From Sphaerisporangium corydalis (GTDB lineage: Bacteria; Actinomycetota; Actinomycetes; Streptosporangiales; Streptosporangiaceae): a stretch of DNA of 64,000 bases. The translations under genes were made by a program, and so were the position numbers. Every line of letters begins with the position of its first letter. The first letter of the stretch is position 1. Below, in pieces: positions 1 through 12,609 of this stretch. The notes under the pieces were generated by a model, which was not told where the DNA came from, ran no database searches, and saw nothing but the letters and a program-made list of their open reading frames with translations. The stretch spans positions 1-64,000 of the forward strand of contig NZ_JANZYP010000021.1 of NCBI RefSeq assembly GCF_025506355.1. The letters run 5' to 3'.

Positions 1-98
1 TCGCCGCTCGAGTACCCCGAAGGGCCTTTCCGCTCGACTTGCATGTGTTAAGCACGCCGCCAGCGTTCGTCCTGAGCCAGGATCAAACTCTCCAAACA
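1..98 (-). rRNA. rrs: 16S rRNA, 5' end (partial)
   Basis: Read on the minus strand, the segment gives the universal start of 16S rRNA: AGAGTTTGATCCTGGCTCAG at 72-91, followed by the ACGAACGCTGGCGGCGTGCTTAA block and a GCAAGTCGAGCGG stretch. Placing the AGAGTTTGATC motif at its usual position 8 puts the mature 5' end near base 98. The gene runs off the left edge, so only about 100 nt are present. No 23S, 5S or tRNA sequence is in the window. Confidence 0.97.
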
Positions 99-312
99 AT
101 GCCTGAAGAAATCCCGGCGAACACCACGCATCACCTGCGCGATGTCAACCAAAGGAACCACCCCCCACACACCGAAGCGTGTGAAGGACGGAGAAAATGC
201 ATAATCATGCACTGGCTTTTAACACACTGTTGAGTTCTCAAGAAACGGACGCGTACACCGTTCGCGATCGAAGCCGGAGTGGCTACGATCCCGCCAGGGG
301 CGGACATCTCGT
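99..312 (-). promoter_or_regulatory. rRNA operon leader with boxA-like element and processing hairpins
   Basis: This is the leader between the nearest rRNA promoter and mature 16S rRNA. On the minus strand 227-243 reads TTGAGAACTCAACAGTG, a boxA-region sequence typical of actinobacterial rRNA leaders and associated with antitermination. Two small hairpins follow: TGCAT/ATGCA at 199-212 and CACAC/GTGTG around 167-183. Such stems normally pair or are cut during RNase III processing. Function is inferred from position and similarity. Confidence 0.7.
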
Positions 313-318
313 TGATCA

Positions 319-348
319 ATTTTAGCTGGTCTCGACAACCCTTGTCAA
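319..348 (-). promoter_or_regulatory. rRNA promoter nearest the gene (-35 TTGACA, -10 TAAAAT)
   Basis: On the minus strand 343-348 is TTGACA and 319-324 is TAAAAT, separated by 18 bp. This is a near-consensus housekeeping promoter about 220 bp upstream of mature 16S. Predicted transcription start is near 311-312. Confidence 0.8.
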
Positions 349-419
349 ATCATCCGACCTGAGTTGTGGCTGTCTCAACCGTCCATCTAATGCCACCCCG
401 TCGCCAGGGCAACCCGTGT

Positions 420-448
420 AACTTACCCCGTTGCCAACGCGCTGTCAC
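420..448 (-). promoter_or_regulatory. possible second rRNA promoter (GTGACA ... TAAGTT)
   Basis: On the minus strand GTGACA (443-448) lies 17 bp from TAAGTT (420-425). The -35 matches TTGACA in five of six positions; the -10 is weak. rRNA operons of actinomycetes often have several tandem promoters, which supports but does not prove this one. Confidence 0.4.
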
Positions 449-601
449 ATCGAACCATCGAAAAGTTCGAACCGATCTCGCGTGGACAACACTTCGAGGC
501 CGGATCCTCCATCGGAGACGGTGAATCCGAGAGTGTGTACTCGGGATGCCCGGGAGCCAGGCGCCTGTGCGGCGGCCCGTCGTTTCCCTGGGGCGAACAG
601 A

Positions 602-630
602 ACACTAAGCCGCCTCAGGAGCTTCGTCAA
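602..630 (-). promoter_or_regulatory. distal rRNA promoter (TTGACG ... TAGTGT)
   Basis: On the minus strand TTGACG (625-630) and TAGTGT (602-607) are 17 bp apart, a good fit to the actinomycete TTGACN / TAGRRT consensus. It would start a transcript about 500 nt upstream of 16S. The stretch 631-930, between this promoter and the repeats, shows no credible gene or signal. Confidence 0.6.
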
Positions 631-930
631 ATCGCTCTGGGCAAGGTCTCCCAGCTCAATCCTCCGATGACACAAAGTCTCACCCGCCCGCTACAGGACT
701 GTTGCCGAAGAGCGAACGTCTTCCTTCTTCGGCAGTGGATGGCGATGGCAGTCGACTGGGACGGTCGCGGGTCGGCGAAGGGACCAGGCCAGGTGTACTG
801 GATGGCCGGTCTGGCGCCGGGTGGCCGGTCTGGCGCCGTATGGGGCGCCGGGAACACCGACCACCGTCCCGCCGCCTCGGCGCCGAAGAGGAGGAGCAGC
901 AGCGGTGGGAGTGAGGACGGGCGAGGGTGG

Positions 931-1014
931 GATCCCAGGGGGGATCCCAGGGGGGATCCCAGGGGGGATCCCAGGGGGGATCCCAGGGGGGATCCCAGGG
1001 GGGATCCCGAGGGG
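931..1014. repeat. 12-bp tandem repeat, seven copies, six G6 tracts
   Basis: The unit GATCCCAGGGGG recurs exactly every 12 bp, with GATC at 931, 943, 955, 967, 979, 991 and 1003; the last copy diverges. The plus strand therefore has six runs of six G (938-943 to 998-1003) separated by ATCCCA, a sequence able in principle to form G-quadruplexes. It lies between the tyrS end and the distal rRNA promoter. Open reading frames across it encode only simple repeats and are not called. Confidence 0.95.
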
Positions 1015-1020
1015 TGTGAA

Positions 1021-1152
1021 CCCGCAGGGTGGGATCCCGCGCGGGATGTGAGTGCGGGAGTGCGATCCCGCGCGGGAGTGGGAACCCGCGCGGGGGTGGG
1101 AACCCGCGCGGGGGTGGGAACCCGCGCGGGGGTGGGAACCCGCGCGGGGGTG
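1021..1152. repeat. 18-bp tandem repeat with CCCGCGCGGG palindrome, after the tyrS stop
   Basis: Four perfect copies of GGAACCCGCGCGGGGGTG occupy 1081-1152, and two or three degenerate copies continue to about 1021. Each unit carries the 10-bp palindrome CCCGCGCGGG. The array begins two bases after the tyrS TAA in the direction of transcription, so the mRNA would carry a row of short GC hairpins. It may work as a terminator for tyrS, though there is no T-run. Confidence 0.9.
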
Positions 1153-1154
1153 GG

Positions 1155-2438
1155 TTAGTTGGGGGGGGTTTCGATGCCGGCTACGGAGCGTTTGCCTCGG
1201 CGGAGGACCAGGTAGCGGCCGTGGAGGAGATCGGCGGTGGTGGGGATGAGGGTCTCGTCGGTGACCTTGGTGTTGTTGAGGTAGGCGCCGCCCTCCTTGA
1301 CGGCGCGGCGGGCCGCCGACTTGCTCTCCACCAGGCCGCTCTCGGCGAGCAGGTCGACGTAGGAGGCTCCGAGGGCGGGGACGGTGGCCCGGGGTACCTC
1401 GGCCAGCGCGGACGCGAGCGTGCGCTCAGGGAGCTCCTGGAGGGAGCCCTGGCCGAAGAGGGCGCCCGATGCGGCGATCACCGCGGCGCACTCGTCGGCG
1501 CCGTGGAGCAGCGTCGTGAACTCCTCCGCGAGGGCCCGCTGCGCCTCTCGTGCCGCAGGGCGCTCCGAGGCGCTCTTCTCCAGCGCCTCGATCTCGTCCC
1601 TGGTCCGGAAGCTGAAGATCTTCAGGAACTTCACGACGTCGCGGTCATCGGAGTTCAGCCAGAACTGGTAGAACGCGTACGGCGAGGTCAGCTCGGGGTC
1701 CAGCCAGACGGCGCCGCCGGCGGTCTTGCCGAACTTGGTGCCGTCGGCCTTGGTGATGAGCGGGACGGTCAGCGCGTGCACGTGGCCGCCCTCGACCCGG
1801 CGGATCAGGTCGCAGCCTGCCGTGATGTTGCCCCACTGGTCGCTGCCGCCGATCTGCAGCGTGCAGCCGTGGCGCCGGTGGAGTTCGAGGTAGTCGTTGG
1901 CCTGGAGGATCTGGTAGCTGAACTCGGTGTAGCTCAGCCCCTCCCCCGCCAGGCGAGAGGACACCGACTCGCGGGCGAGCATCCGGTTCACGGGGAAGTG
2001 CTTGCCGACGTCGCGCAGGAAGTCGATCGCCGACAGCCCGGCGGTCCAGTCGAGGTTGCTCACCAGGATGGAGCCGGAGGCGTCGGAGAGGTCGATGAAC
2101 TTCTCGACCTGGACACGGATGCGGCTCACCCACTCCTCGACGACCTCGGTCGAGTTGAGCGAACGCTCCTCGCTCTTGCCGCTGGGGTCGCCGATCAGAC
2201 CGGTGGCGCCGCCGACCAGGCCGATGGCGCGGTGGCCCGCGCGCTGGATGCGTGTCAGCGCGAGGAGCGGGACGAGGTTGCCGACGTGCAGCGAGGGCGC
2301 CGTCGGGTCGAATCCGCAATAGACCGTGATCGGACCTTCGTCCATCGCCACCCGGAGGGCGTCGATATCGGTGGACTGCGCGATCAGGCCGCGCCAAGCA
2401 AGGTCATCGAGGATGTCGGTCACGATCCCGGCCTTCAT
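1155..2438 (-). CDS. tyrS: tyrosyl-tRNA synthetase
   Basis: Cytosolic class I aminoacyl-tRNA synthetase that charges tRNA-Tyr with tyrosine. The 427-residue product has the family's usual length. It shows [14 protein letters not shown] at residues 41-54 (HIGH-type signature as HVGN), the tyrosine pocket region with [11 protein letters not shown] at 195-205, and KFGKT at 235-239 as the KMSKS-type loop. The C-terminus has an S4-like RNA-binding segment ([18 protein letters not shown]). The start is the ATG at 2436-2438; no strong ribosome-binding site precedes it. It is monocistronic, ends at the 18-bp repeat array, and no T-box leader was seen upstream. Confidence 0.96.
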   Translation of the reverse strand: MKAGIVTDILDDLAWRGLIAQSTDIDALRVAMDEGPITVYCGFDPTAPSLHVGNLVPLLALTRIQRAGHRAIGLVGGATGLIGDPSGKSEERSLNSTEVVEEWVSRIRVQVEKFIDLSDASGSILVSNLDWTAGLSAIDFLRDVGKHFPVNRMLARESVSSRLAGEGLSYTEFSYQILQANDYLELHRRHGCTLQIGGSDQWGNITAGCDLIRRVEGGHVHALTVPLITKADGTKFGKTAGGAVWLDPELTSPYAFYQFWLNSDDRDVVKFLKIFSFRTRDEIEALEKSASERPAAREAQRALAEEFTTLLHGADECAAVIAASGALFGQGSLQELPERTLASALAEVPRATVPALGASYVDLLAESGLVESKSAARRAVKEGGAYLNNTKVTDETLIPTTADLLHGRYLVLRRGKRSVAGIETPPN

Positions 2439-2586
2439 TGTTCGTTCGACGGATGGGTGTACGGCTTTCGCCCTGTCTTACAGCCTGCCCGATCATCGCA
2501 CCACTCCGCCACTTGAAAGACGTACCGCGCGGTCGCGATGGAGGGCCGGCCGTGCCTGGGTATGACCAAGAGCCGACTCGGCCCGG

Positions 2587-2816
2587 GAGGACCGAGGGTC
2601 AGCTCGGCCTAGTCCGACCAGAAGCGGACTTGGCCCGGCACGACCGAGGGTGGATCGGTTCGGCACGACCGAGGTCAGGTCCATCCGCCGCGAGCAAGGG
2701 CGGGTGCGGCCCGTCACGACCGAGGTTCAGGCCGGTCTGGCATGTCCAAGGTGAGGCCCATCCGCCGCGAGCGAGGGCCGGTCCGGCCTGTGTGGACGAG
2801 GGTCAGGCCGGTCTGG
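2587..2816 (-). repeat. 76-77-bp degenerate tandem repeat covering the mpg stop
   Basis: Copy 1 is 2741-2816 and copy 2 is 2664-2740; they agree at roughly four positions in five. A third, more worn copy runs down to about 2587. Copy 1 begins inside the last codons of mpg and contains its TGA (2803-2805); copy 2 carries the matching TGA at 2727-2729. The shared core on the minus strand includes CTCGCGGCGGATGG. The rest of the 2439-2802 gap, including the tyrS upstream region 2439-2586, holds no gene and no clear promoter. Confidence 0.8.
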
Positions 2817-3651
2817 TCTTTGGGACGTGCTTGCGGTACGGGGAGACGGTGGGGTCGCCGTCGATCCAGAAGCGCCAGGGGGTGGTGGCGCCGGTGGACA
2901 CGCCGGTTCGCGGTCCGGAGCGGATCAGCGCCGGGTCGGCGGGCTCTCCCACCAGCACCTGAAGCTCCGCCGAACTCCAGCCGGCGTCGCTCTCGCGTGA
3001 GAGGTCGGCGCCGGACTCCGCGCCAGGGACGGGGGAAGTAGAGGGCCTGGATCCCGCGTGACCGCTTGGCTCGGCGTCGCTGTTCCGCTCCGCGTAAGCG
3101 CTGGAGTCCGGGCGACCGCTCCGCTCCAAATGACCGCTGAGGTCCGGGCGGGCGGGCCGTTCTGTGGGTGGGGGGGTGCAGCAGTCGAGGCCGTTGTGGG
3201 CGCGGGTCAGGGCCAGGGCGACGGCCAGGCGGGCTGGGCCTCGGGCCAGGTCGCGGGTGGGTGGGGTGCGGTCTCGGCCGGTGAGCGCGGGGGACGTGCT
3301 CGGGCGGTGGCGGCGGGTGCGGGCTAGGTCGGCGCCCTCGATGATCTCGCCGGCGCGTAGCAGCACCCCCGACCCCATCCCCTCGGGCAGGCAGACGAGG
3401 TTGGCGCAGTAGTGCATGCCGTAGGTGAAGTAGACGTACAGGTGCCCCGGGGGGCCGAACATGACGGAGTTGCGCGGGGTCCGCCCCCGGTAGGTGTGGG
3501 ACGCGGGGTCCTCGCCGGGCGGGCCGTAGGCCTCGACCTCGGTGAGGCGTACCGCGACCGGCCCGTGCCGAAGGACGCGCCCGAGCAGGTCGGGCGCCAC
3601 CTCGTGCGCGGGCCGGTCGAAGAACTCCCGATCCAGGATCCGGTCGCCCAC
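2803..3651 (-). CDS. mpg: DNA-3-methyladenine glycosylase (AAG/MPG family) with repeat insertion
   Basis: Base-excision repair enzyme that removes alkylated purines. Recognised by [18 protein letters not shown] near the N-terminus, [16 protein letters not shown] (residues 37-52, with the catalytic Glu), [27 protein letters not shown] and GVLLRAGE. The 282-residue product is longer than usual because about 65 residues (roughly 162-226) of Ser/Pro/Arg-rich repeat sit before the C-terminal strand [10 protein letters not shown]. The start is the GTG at 3649-3651, directly after a TAG and 9 nt from GGGAG in the preceding repeat copy. It follows argH and is probably cotranscribed with it. Since the start lies in a repeat, an upstream GTG is possible only by reading through the TAG. 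Confidence 0.9.
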   Translation of the reverse strand: MGDRILDREFFDRPAHEVAPDLLGRVLRHGPVAVRLTEVEAYGPPGEDPASHTYRGRTPRNSVMFGPPGHLYVYFTYGMHYCANLVCLPEGMGSGVLLRAGEIIEGADLARTRRHRPSTSPALTGRDRTPPTRDLARGPARLAVALALTRAHNGLDCCTPPPTERPARPDLSGHLERSGRPDSSAYAERNSDAEPSGHAGSRPSTSPVPGAESGADLSRESDAGWSSAELQVLVGEPADPALIRSGPRTGVSTGATTPWRFWIDGDPTVSPYRKHVPKTRPA

Positions 3652-3795
3652 CTAGAAGAACTCCCGATCTAGGATGCGGTGGCCCACCTCGAAGGACTCC
3701 CGATCCACGATCCGGTCCCCCACCTCGAAGGACTCCCGGTCCACGATCCGGTCCCCCACCTCGAAGATGTCCCGGTCTACGATCCGGTCGCCCAC
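3616..3795 (-). repeat. five 36-bp tandem copies joining argH end and mpg start
   Basis: Exact 36-bp units lie at 3760-3795, 3724-3759, 3688-3723, 3652-3687 and 3616-3651. On the minus strand each begins GTGGG(C/G)(G/C)ACCG and contains an (A/G)TCGGGAG or ACCGGGAG/C purine run about 9 nt before the next GTG. The first copy contains the argH stop TAG (3777-3779) in another frame; the last is the true 5' end of mpg. Read in the mpg frame, the first four copies encode a 47-residue [12 protein letters not shown]-type repeat ending in TAG, which abuts the mpg GTG. Confidence 0.97.
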
Positions 3796-5240
3796 GCGGC
3801 CTGGCCGTCGACGATCTCGCGGAGGGCGGTGAGCTGGTCGCGGACCCGGTCGGGCGCGGTCCCCCCGTGCGCCTTGCGTGAGGCGAGGGCGCCCTGGACG
3901 TTCAGTACGTCGAGCGTGCCGGGCACGCCGCCACGGTCGCCGGGGACGGCCGCCCCGCCGGGGGTCTCCACGAAGTGCGGGGAGATCTTGGCGAGGTCCT
4001 GCTCGGTCAGCTTTTCGAAGGTGGTGTCGTTGACCTGGCACCACACCACGAGGTGGCCGACGGCCTCGTGGGCGTCGCGGAACGGCACTCCCCTGCGGAC
4101 CAGCAGCTCGGCCAGGTCGGTGGCGAGCGCGAAGCCGTCGGGCGCCGAGGACTCCAGGCGGGCGGTGTTGACCCGCATGGTGGAGACCAGGCCGGAGACC
4201 GCGGGCAGCACGAGCAGCAGCGTGTCGACGGCGTCGAACACCGGCTCCTTGTCCTCCTGCAGGTCACGGTTGTAGGTGAGCGGCAGGCCCTTGAGGGTGG
4301 TCAGCAGGGACACCAGGTTGCCGATGAGCCGGCCGGACTTGCCGCGCGCCAGCTCGGCGACGTCGGGGTTCTTCTTCTGCGGCATGATCGACGAGCCCGT
4401 GGAGTAGGCGTCGTCCATCTCGATCCAGTGGAACTCCTGGGAGGCCCACAGGACGATCTCCTCGCCCAGCCGCGACAGGTGGACGCCGATCAGCGCCGCG
4501 CAGAACAGGAACTCGGCGGCGAAGTCGCGGTCGGCGACGGCGTCCATGGAGTTCGGCGCCGCGGAGTCGAAGCCGAGCTCCTCGGCCACCGCCTGCGGGT
4601 CCAGGGGCAGCGACGACCCGGCGAGGGCGCCGGCGCCCAGCGGGGAGACGGCCGCGCGCCGGTCCCAGTCGCGCAGCCGGTCGACGTCGCGGGCGATCGG
4701 GTGGACGTGCGCCAAAAGCTGGTGCCCGAACGACACCGGCTGGGCGTGCTGGAGGTGGGTCATGCCGGGGGCCGCGGTCGCGGCGTGCTCCTCGGCCTGG
4801 CTCATCAGGGCCGTCTCCAGCTCGACGAGCCGCGACACGATGGAGCGGACGTGGTCGCGGAGGTAGAGCCGCAGGTCGGTGGCCACCTGGTCGTTGCGGC
4901 TGCGGCCGGCGCGCAGTTTGCCGCCGAGTGAGCCGAGACGCTCCAGGAGTCCTCGTTCCAGCGCGGTGTGCACGTCCTCGTCGGCGACGACGGGGCGGAA
5001 GTCGCCGGACTTGCAGGCGAGTTCGAGGTCGTCCAGGGCCGCGAGCATGCGTTCGAGCTCCGCCTCGCTCAGCAGCCCCGCGCGGTGGAGGACCCGGGCG
5101 TGCGCCCGTGACGCCAGCAGGTCGTACGGCGCGAGCCTCCAGTCGAACTGCACGCTGACCGAGAGCCGCGTCAGCGCGTCCGCCGGTCCGCCTTCGAACC
5201 TGCCACCCCAGAGCCGCATGGGCTTGCCACCCTCAGCCAC
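3777..5240 (-). CDS. argH: argininosuccinate lyase
   Basis: Last enzyme of arginine synthesis: splits argininosuccinate into arginine and fumarate in the cytosol. The 487-residue product has the fumarase/aspartase-superfamily signature [12 protein letters not shown] at residues 282-293 (catalytic Ser in GSS), the HLQHAQP segment near 162-168 and [12 protein letters not shown] at 111-122. The start is GTG at 5238-5240, 4 nt after AGGAGAAC; an internal ATG at residue 8 (MRLWGGRF) is the alternative. It lies 60 bp after argG, probably in the same transcript. Its last six codons lie inside the 36-bp repeat shared with mpg, so its C-terminus may have been recast by the repeat. Confidence 0.96.
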   Translation of the reverse strand: MAEGGKPMRLWGGRFEGGPADALTRLSVSVQFDWRLAPYDLLASRAHARVLHRAGLLSEAELERMLAALDDLELACKSGDFRPVVADEDVHTALERGLLERLGSLGGKLRAGRSRNDQVATDLRLYLRDHVRSIVSRLVELETALMSQAEEHAATAAPGMTHLQHAQPVSFGHQLLAHVHPIARDVDRLRDWDRRAAVSPLGAGALAGSSLPLDPQAVAEELGFDSAAPNSMDAVADRDFAAEFLFCAALIGVHLSRLGEEIVLWASQEFHWIEMDDAYSTGSSIMPQKKNPDVAELARGKSGRLIGNLVSLLTTLKGLPLTYNRDLQEDKEPVFDAVDTLLLVLPAVSGLVSTMRVNTARLESSAPDGFALATDLAELLVRRGVPFRDAHEAVGHLVVWCQVNDTTFEKLTEQDLAKISPHFVETPGGAAVPGDRGGVPGTLDVLNVQGALASRKAHGGTAPDRVRDQLTALREIVDGQAAWATGS

Positions 5241-5300
5241 CGTTCTCCTCTTCTCCCAGATCCAATGCTCAATCCGCGACCCTAGCCCAAACGGGGCCCG

Positions 5301-6500
5301 TCAGCCGAGACGACCGTCCCGGGCGGCGGCGATCTTCGAGGGAAGGCTCCAGAGCTGGACGAATCCCTTGGCCAGGGACTGGTCGAAGGCGTCGCCGGTG
5401 TCGTAGGTGGCCAGCGAGAAGTCGTACAGGGACGTCTCGGAGCGCCGGCCGGTCACCACGGCGCGCCCGGCGTGCATGGTCATGCGGATGTCGCCGGTGA
5501 CGTGCTTCTGGGCGTCGGCGATGAAGGTGTCGAGCGCGTTCTTCAGGGGCGAGAACCACAGGCCGTCGTAGACCAGTTCGCCCCACCGCTGGTCGACCGA
5601 GCGCTTGAAGCGGGCGAGGTCGCGTTCGACGGTGACGTTCTCCAGCTCCATGTGGGCGGTGATCAGGGCGATGGCGCCCGGCGCCTCGTACACCTCGCGG
5701 GACTTGATGCCGACGAGCCGGTCCTCGACCATGTCGAGCCGCCCGACGCCCTGGGCGCCGGCGCGCTGGTTGAGCTCGGCGATGATCTGGAACGGGGTGA
5801 GGGCGCGGCCGTCCAGTGCGGTCGGCACGCCCGCCTGGAAGGTGACCACGACCTCGTCGGGCTCACGCGGCTGGGCGGGGTCGGCGGTGTAGGAGTAGAC
5901 GTCCTCGATGGGGCCGTTCCAGATGTCCTCCAGGAAGCCGGTCTCGACGGCCCTGCCCCAGATGTTCTGGTCGATGGAGTAGGGCGACTTCTTGGTGACG
6001 TCGATCGGCAGGCCCTTCTCCTCGGCGAAGGCGATGGCCTTGTCGCGGGTCCAGGCGTAGTCGCGGGCGGGCGCGATGACCTTCAGGGCGGGGTTGAGCG
6101 CGGAGAGGCCGGCCTCGAACCGGACCTGGTCGTTGCCCTTGCCGGTGCAGCCGTGGGAGACGTGGGTGCCGTTGAACGCCTTGGCGGCGGTGGCCAGGTG
6201 CTTGACGATCAGCGGCCGGGACAGGGCGGACACCAGCGGGTAGCGGTCCATGTAGAGGGCGTTGGCCTGGAGCGCGGGCACGCAGAAGTCGGCGGCGAAC
6301 TCCTCGCGGGCGTCCACCACGACCGACTCGGCGGCGCCGCAGTCGAGGGCGCGCTGCCGGATGACCTCCATGTCCTCGCCGCCCTGGCCGACGTCGACGG
6401 CCACGGCGATGACCTCGGCGCCGGTCTGGTCGGCGAGGAAGGGGATGGCCACGGACGTGTCCAGGCCGCCGGAGTAGGCGAGTACCACCCTGTCAGTCAT
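5301..6500 (-). CDS. argG: argininosuccinate synthase
   Basis: Joins citrulline and aspartate, using ATP, to make argininosuccinate. The 399-residue length is normal for the type I family. The ATP-binding motif AYSGGLDTS is at residues 8-16, followed by [20 protein letters not shown] and the WGRAVE and SPLKNALD segments. The ATG at 6498-6500 follows GGGAGAGCAGAGCA, a good ribosome-binding site. It is separated from argR by 147 bp that contain the end of a hairpin-forming repeat and an AAGAATTCTT palindrome (6519-6528), so a separate ArgR-controlled promoter for argGH is possible but not clear. Confidence 0.97.
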   Translation of the reverse strand: MTDRVVLAYSGGLDTSVAIPFLADQTGAEVIAVAVDVGQGGEDMEVIRQRALDCGAAESVVVDAREEFAADFCVPALQANALYMDRYPLVSALSRPLIVKHLATAAKAFNGTHVSHGCTGKGNDQVRFEAGLSALNPALKVIAPARDYAWTRDKAIAFAEEKGLPIDVTKKSPYSIDQNIWGRAVETGFLEDIWNGPIEDVYSYTADPAQPREPDEVVVTFQAGVPTALDGRALTPFQIIAELNQRAGAQGVGRLDMVEDRLVGIKSREVYEAPGAIALITAHMELENVTVERDLARFKRSVDQRWGELVYDGLWFSPLKNALDTFIADAQKHVTGDIRMTMHAGRAVVTGRRSETSLYDFSLATYDTGDAFDQSLAKGFVQLWSLPSKIAAARDGRLG

Positions 6501-6613
6501 TGCTCTGCTCTCCCAGGAAAGAATTCTTGTATGGCTTGTTCGGGTAACACCCGGGCGGTCGGCCCGGCCGGCGCGAGCCGGTGGTGGGCGCCCGTTCCTC
6601 CGGGCCTGTCGCT

Positions 6614-6647
6614 GATGCCCGCCTCGCGCGGGCCGGCGATGCCCGCC

Positions 6648-6661
<14 letters not shown>
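6614..6661 (-). repeat. 24-bp tandem hairpin repeat over the argR stop
   Basis: Two 24-bp copies (6638-6661 and 6614-6637) match at 21 positions. On the minus strand each forms a GCCCGC / GCGGGC stem. In the first copy the argR stop TGA (6648-6650) lies in the loop (GCCCGCGTGAGGCGGGC). The pair sits between argR and argG and might attenuate transcription into argGH; no T-run follows. Confidence 0.85.
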
Positions 6662-9272
<2,611 letters not shown>

Positions 9273-9276
<4 letters not shown>

Positions 9277-10199
9277 GATCCCGCCTCGGGCACGACCATG
9301 GTTCCGATCCCCTCGTCCGTGAAGATTTCGAGCAGTACCGAATGCGGCACCCTGCCGTCGAGCACGTGGGCCTGGGGGACGCCGCCGGTGACGGCCGTCA
9401 GGCAGGCCTCCATCTTGGGCACCATGCCGCTGGACAGCCCCGGCAGGAGCTTGGCCAGTTCGGGTGCGGTCAACCGGCTGATCACCTCGGCGGCCGTGCC
9501 CTCCCCCGCGGCCGGCCAGTCGGCGTACAGGCCCTCGACGTCGGTGAGGACGACGAGCTTGCCGGCGCCCAGCGCCACCGCGAGCGCCGCGGCGGCGGTG
9601 TCGGCGTTGACGTTGTAGATCTCGCCGTCCTCGCCGCGCGCGATCGAGGACACCACCGGGATGCGCCCGTCGTCGAGCAGGGCACGCACGGCGCCCGCCT
9701 CGACCCGGACGATCTCGCCGACCTGGCCGATGTCGACCTTCTCGCCGTTCACCTCGGCGTGCTTGCGCTCGGCGGTGAACAGGTGGGCGTCCTCGCCCGA
9801 CATGCCGATCGCGAACGGGCCGTGCCGGTTGATCATGCCGACGACGTCGCGGTTGACCTGGCCGACCAGCACCATGCGCACGACCTGCATGGCCTCGGGG
9901 GTGGTCACGCGCAGCCCGGCGGTGAAGCTGCTGGCGATGCCGAGCCGGTCGAGGTGGGCGTTGATCTGGGGTCCGCCGCCGTGCACGACGACGGGCCTGA
10001 GCCCGGCGTGCAGCAGGAACACCATGTCGTCGGCGAAGCTCGCGCGCAGGGTCTCGTCGGCCATGGCGTGCCCGCCGTACTTCACGACGACGGTCGCGCC
10101 GCGGAAGCGCCGCAGCCAGGGCAGGGCCTCGATGAGGACGGCGGCCTTGGCGTGCGCCTGGTCCCCGCCGCCCAGGTCCGGCCCGCCGATCGCGCTCAT
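9273..10199 (-). CDS. argB: acetylglutamate kinase
   Basis: Phosphorylates N-acetylglutamate, the second step of the acetylated arginine pathway and often the arginine feedback point. The 308-residue amino-acid-kinase fold protein has VVKYGGHAM near residue 38, [10 protein letters not shown] near 71-80 and [12 protein letters not shown] near 199. The long N-terminal helix before ATVVVKYGG (about 35 residues) is typical of arginine-sensitive hexameric forms. The start is the ATG at 10197-10199, overlapping the argJ stop by four bases. Confidence 0.96.
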
Positions 10200-11347
10200 G
10201 TCGAGTACGCCGAGTTCTCGTGGACGTAGTCGGCGGTGAGGTCGGTGGTGTGCACGGTGGCGCTGTGCGGCCCGGCCGACAGGTCGATGGTGATCGTCAC
10301 GTCGCGGGGGCGCAGGTCGACCTTGGCGCGGTCGTCGCCGGTGGCGCCGCCCCGGCAGATCCAGATGCCGTTGATGGCGACGTTGACCCGGTCGGGCTCG
10401 AAGACCGCGTCGGTGGTGCCGACGGCCGACAGGACGCGGCCCCAGTTGGGGTCCTCGCCGTGGAGGGCGCACTTGAGCAGGTTGGACCTGGCCACGGCCC
10501 TGCCGACGTCCACGGCGTCGTCCTCGTGGGCGGCGCCGACGACCTCGATGGCGATGGCCTTGGTGGCGCCTTCGGCGTCGACCAGGAGCTGCCTCGCGAG
10601 GTCGGCGCAGACCTCGGTGACCTTCTTCTCGAACTCGGCGGGGTGGGGGGTGACGCCGGAGGCGCCGCTGGCGAGCAGCAGCACGGTGTCGTTGGTGGAC
10701 ATGCACCCGTCGGTGTCCAGCCGGTCGAAGGTGACCGAGACGGCCTTGCGCAGGACCCGGTCGAGCTCCTCGGAGGTCAGGTCCGCGTCGGTGGTGATCA
10801 CGCTGATCATGGTGGCCATGGCGGGGGCGAGCATGCCCGCGCCCTTGGCCATGCCGCCCACCATGTAGCCCTCTCCCCGGCGGAAGGAGATCTTGGTGAC
10901 GGTGTCGGTGGTGCGGATCGCGTCGGCGGCGGCCAGGCCGCCGTCCCTGGCGAGCTGGGCGTGCGCGGAGGCGACGCCGGGCAGCAGGGCGTCCATGGGC
11001 AGCCGCTCGCCGATCAGCCCCGTGGAGCAGACCGCGATCTCGCCGGCCGAGTCGCCGAGGAGTTCGGCGGTCGTCTCGGCGGTGGCGTGGGTGTCCTGGA
11101 AGCCGGCCGGGCCGGTGCAGGCGTTCGCCCCGCCGGAGTTGAGGACGACCGCGACCACCCGGCCGCCGGCGAGCACCTGCTGGGACCACAGGACCGGGGC
11201 GGCCTTGAAGCGGTTGCGGGTGAAGACCCCGGCCGCGGCCCGCGAGGGGCCGTCGTTGACGACCAGGGCGACGTCGCGGGCGCCGCCGGACTTCAGGCCC
11301 GCGGGGACTCCGGCGGCGCGGAAGCCGAGGGGGGCGGTGACGCTCAT
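10196..11347 (-). CDS. argJ: bifunctional glutamate N-acetyltransferase / ornithine acetyltransferase
   Basis: Transfers acetyl from N-acetylornithine to glutamate, giving the cyclic acetyl pathway; bifunctional forms also use acetyl-CoA. The product of 383 residues is made as a proenzyme that cuts itself before Thr179 in [15 protein letters not shown] (residues 169-181), yielding alpha and beta chains. Further family blocks are [10 protein letters not shown] (70-79) and [13 protein letters not shown] (107-119). I chose the ATG at 11345-11347 because [13 protein letters not shown] is the family N-terminus; a longer frame reaches 11410 but would overlap argC. No argA-type synthase is visible, which fits a bifunctional ArgJ. 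Confidence 0.95.
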   Translation of the reverse strand: MSVTAPLGFRAAGVPAGLKSGGARDVALVVNDGPSRAAAGVFTRNRFKAAPVLWSQQVLAGGRVVAVVLNSGGANACTGPAGFQDTHATAETTAELLGDSAGEIAVCSTGLIGERLPMDALLPGVASAHAQLARDGGLAAADAIRTTDTVTKISFRRGEGYMVGGMAKGAGMLAPAMATMISVITTDADLTSEELDRVLRKAVSVTFDRLDTDGCMSTNDTVLLLASGASGVTPHPAEFEKKVTEVCADLARQLLVDAEGATKAIAIEVVGAAHEDDAVDVGRAVARSNLLKCALHGEDPNWGRVLSAVGTTDAVFEPDRVNVAINGIWICRGGATGDDRAKVDLRPRDVTITIDLSAGPHSATVHTTDLTADYVHENSAYST

Positions 11348-11393
11348 GCCCGCCCCCCGGGGGCCGGGGCGGGGATCATCTCGCTGCGCTCGC

Positions 11394-12558
<1,165 letters not shown>

Positions 12559-12609
12559 TCCTCGACTTCTCAGGAGACGGCACCTACTCATCCCCGGGAG
12601 TCACCGCGC

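Noticed and set aside
931-1152. CRISPR-like array
   Set aside because: Copies are directly adjacent with no unique spacers, and no cas genes are present.
535-1158. Open frames across the 12-bp and 18-bp arrays encoding GIP or DPRG repeats
   Set aside because: They exist only because the units are multiples of three without stops; no start signals, no homology, and all three frames are open.
1029-2516. Long rightward frame antisense to tyrS
   Set aside because: Shadow of tyrS; no ribosome-binding site and no recognisable domains.
2439-2586. T-box riboswitch before tyrS (also considered for pheS, alaS and hisS)
   Set aside because: No specifier-loop or T-box core sequence could be recognised in any of the four upstream regions.
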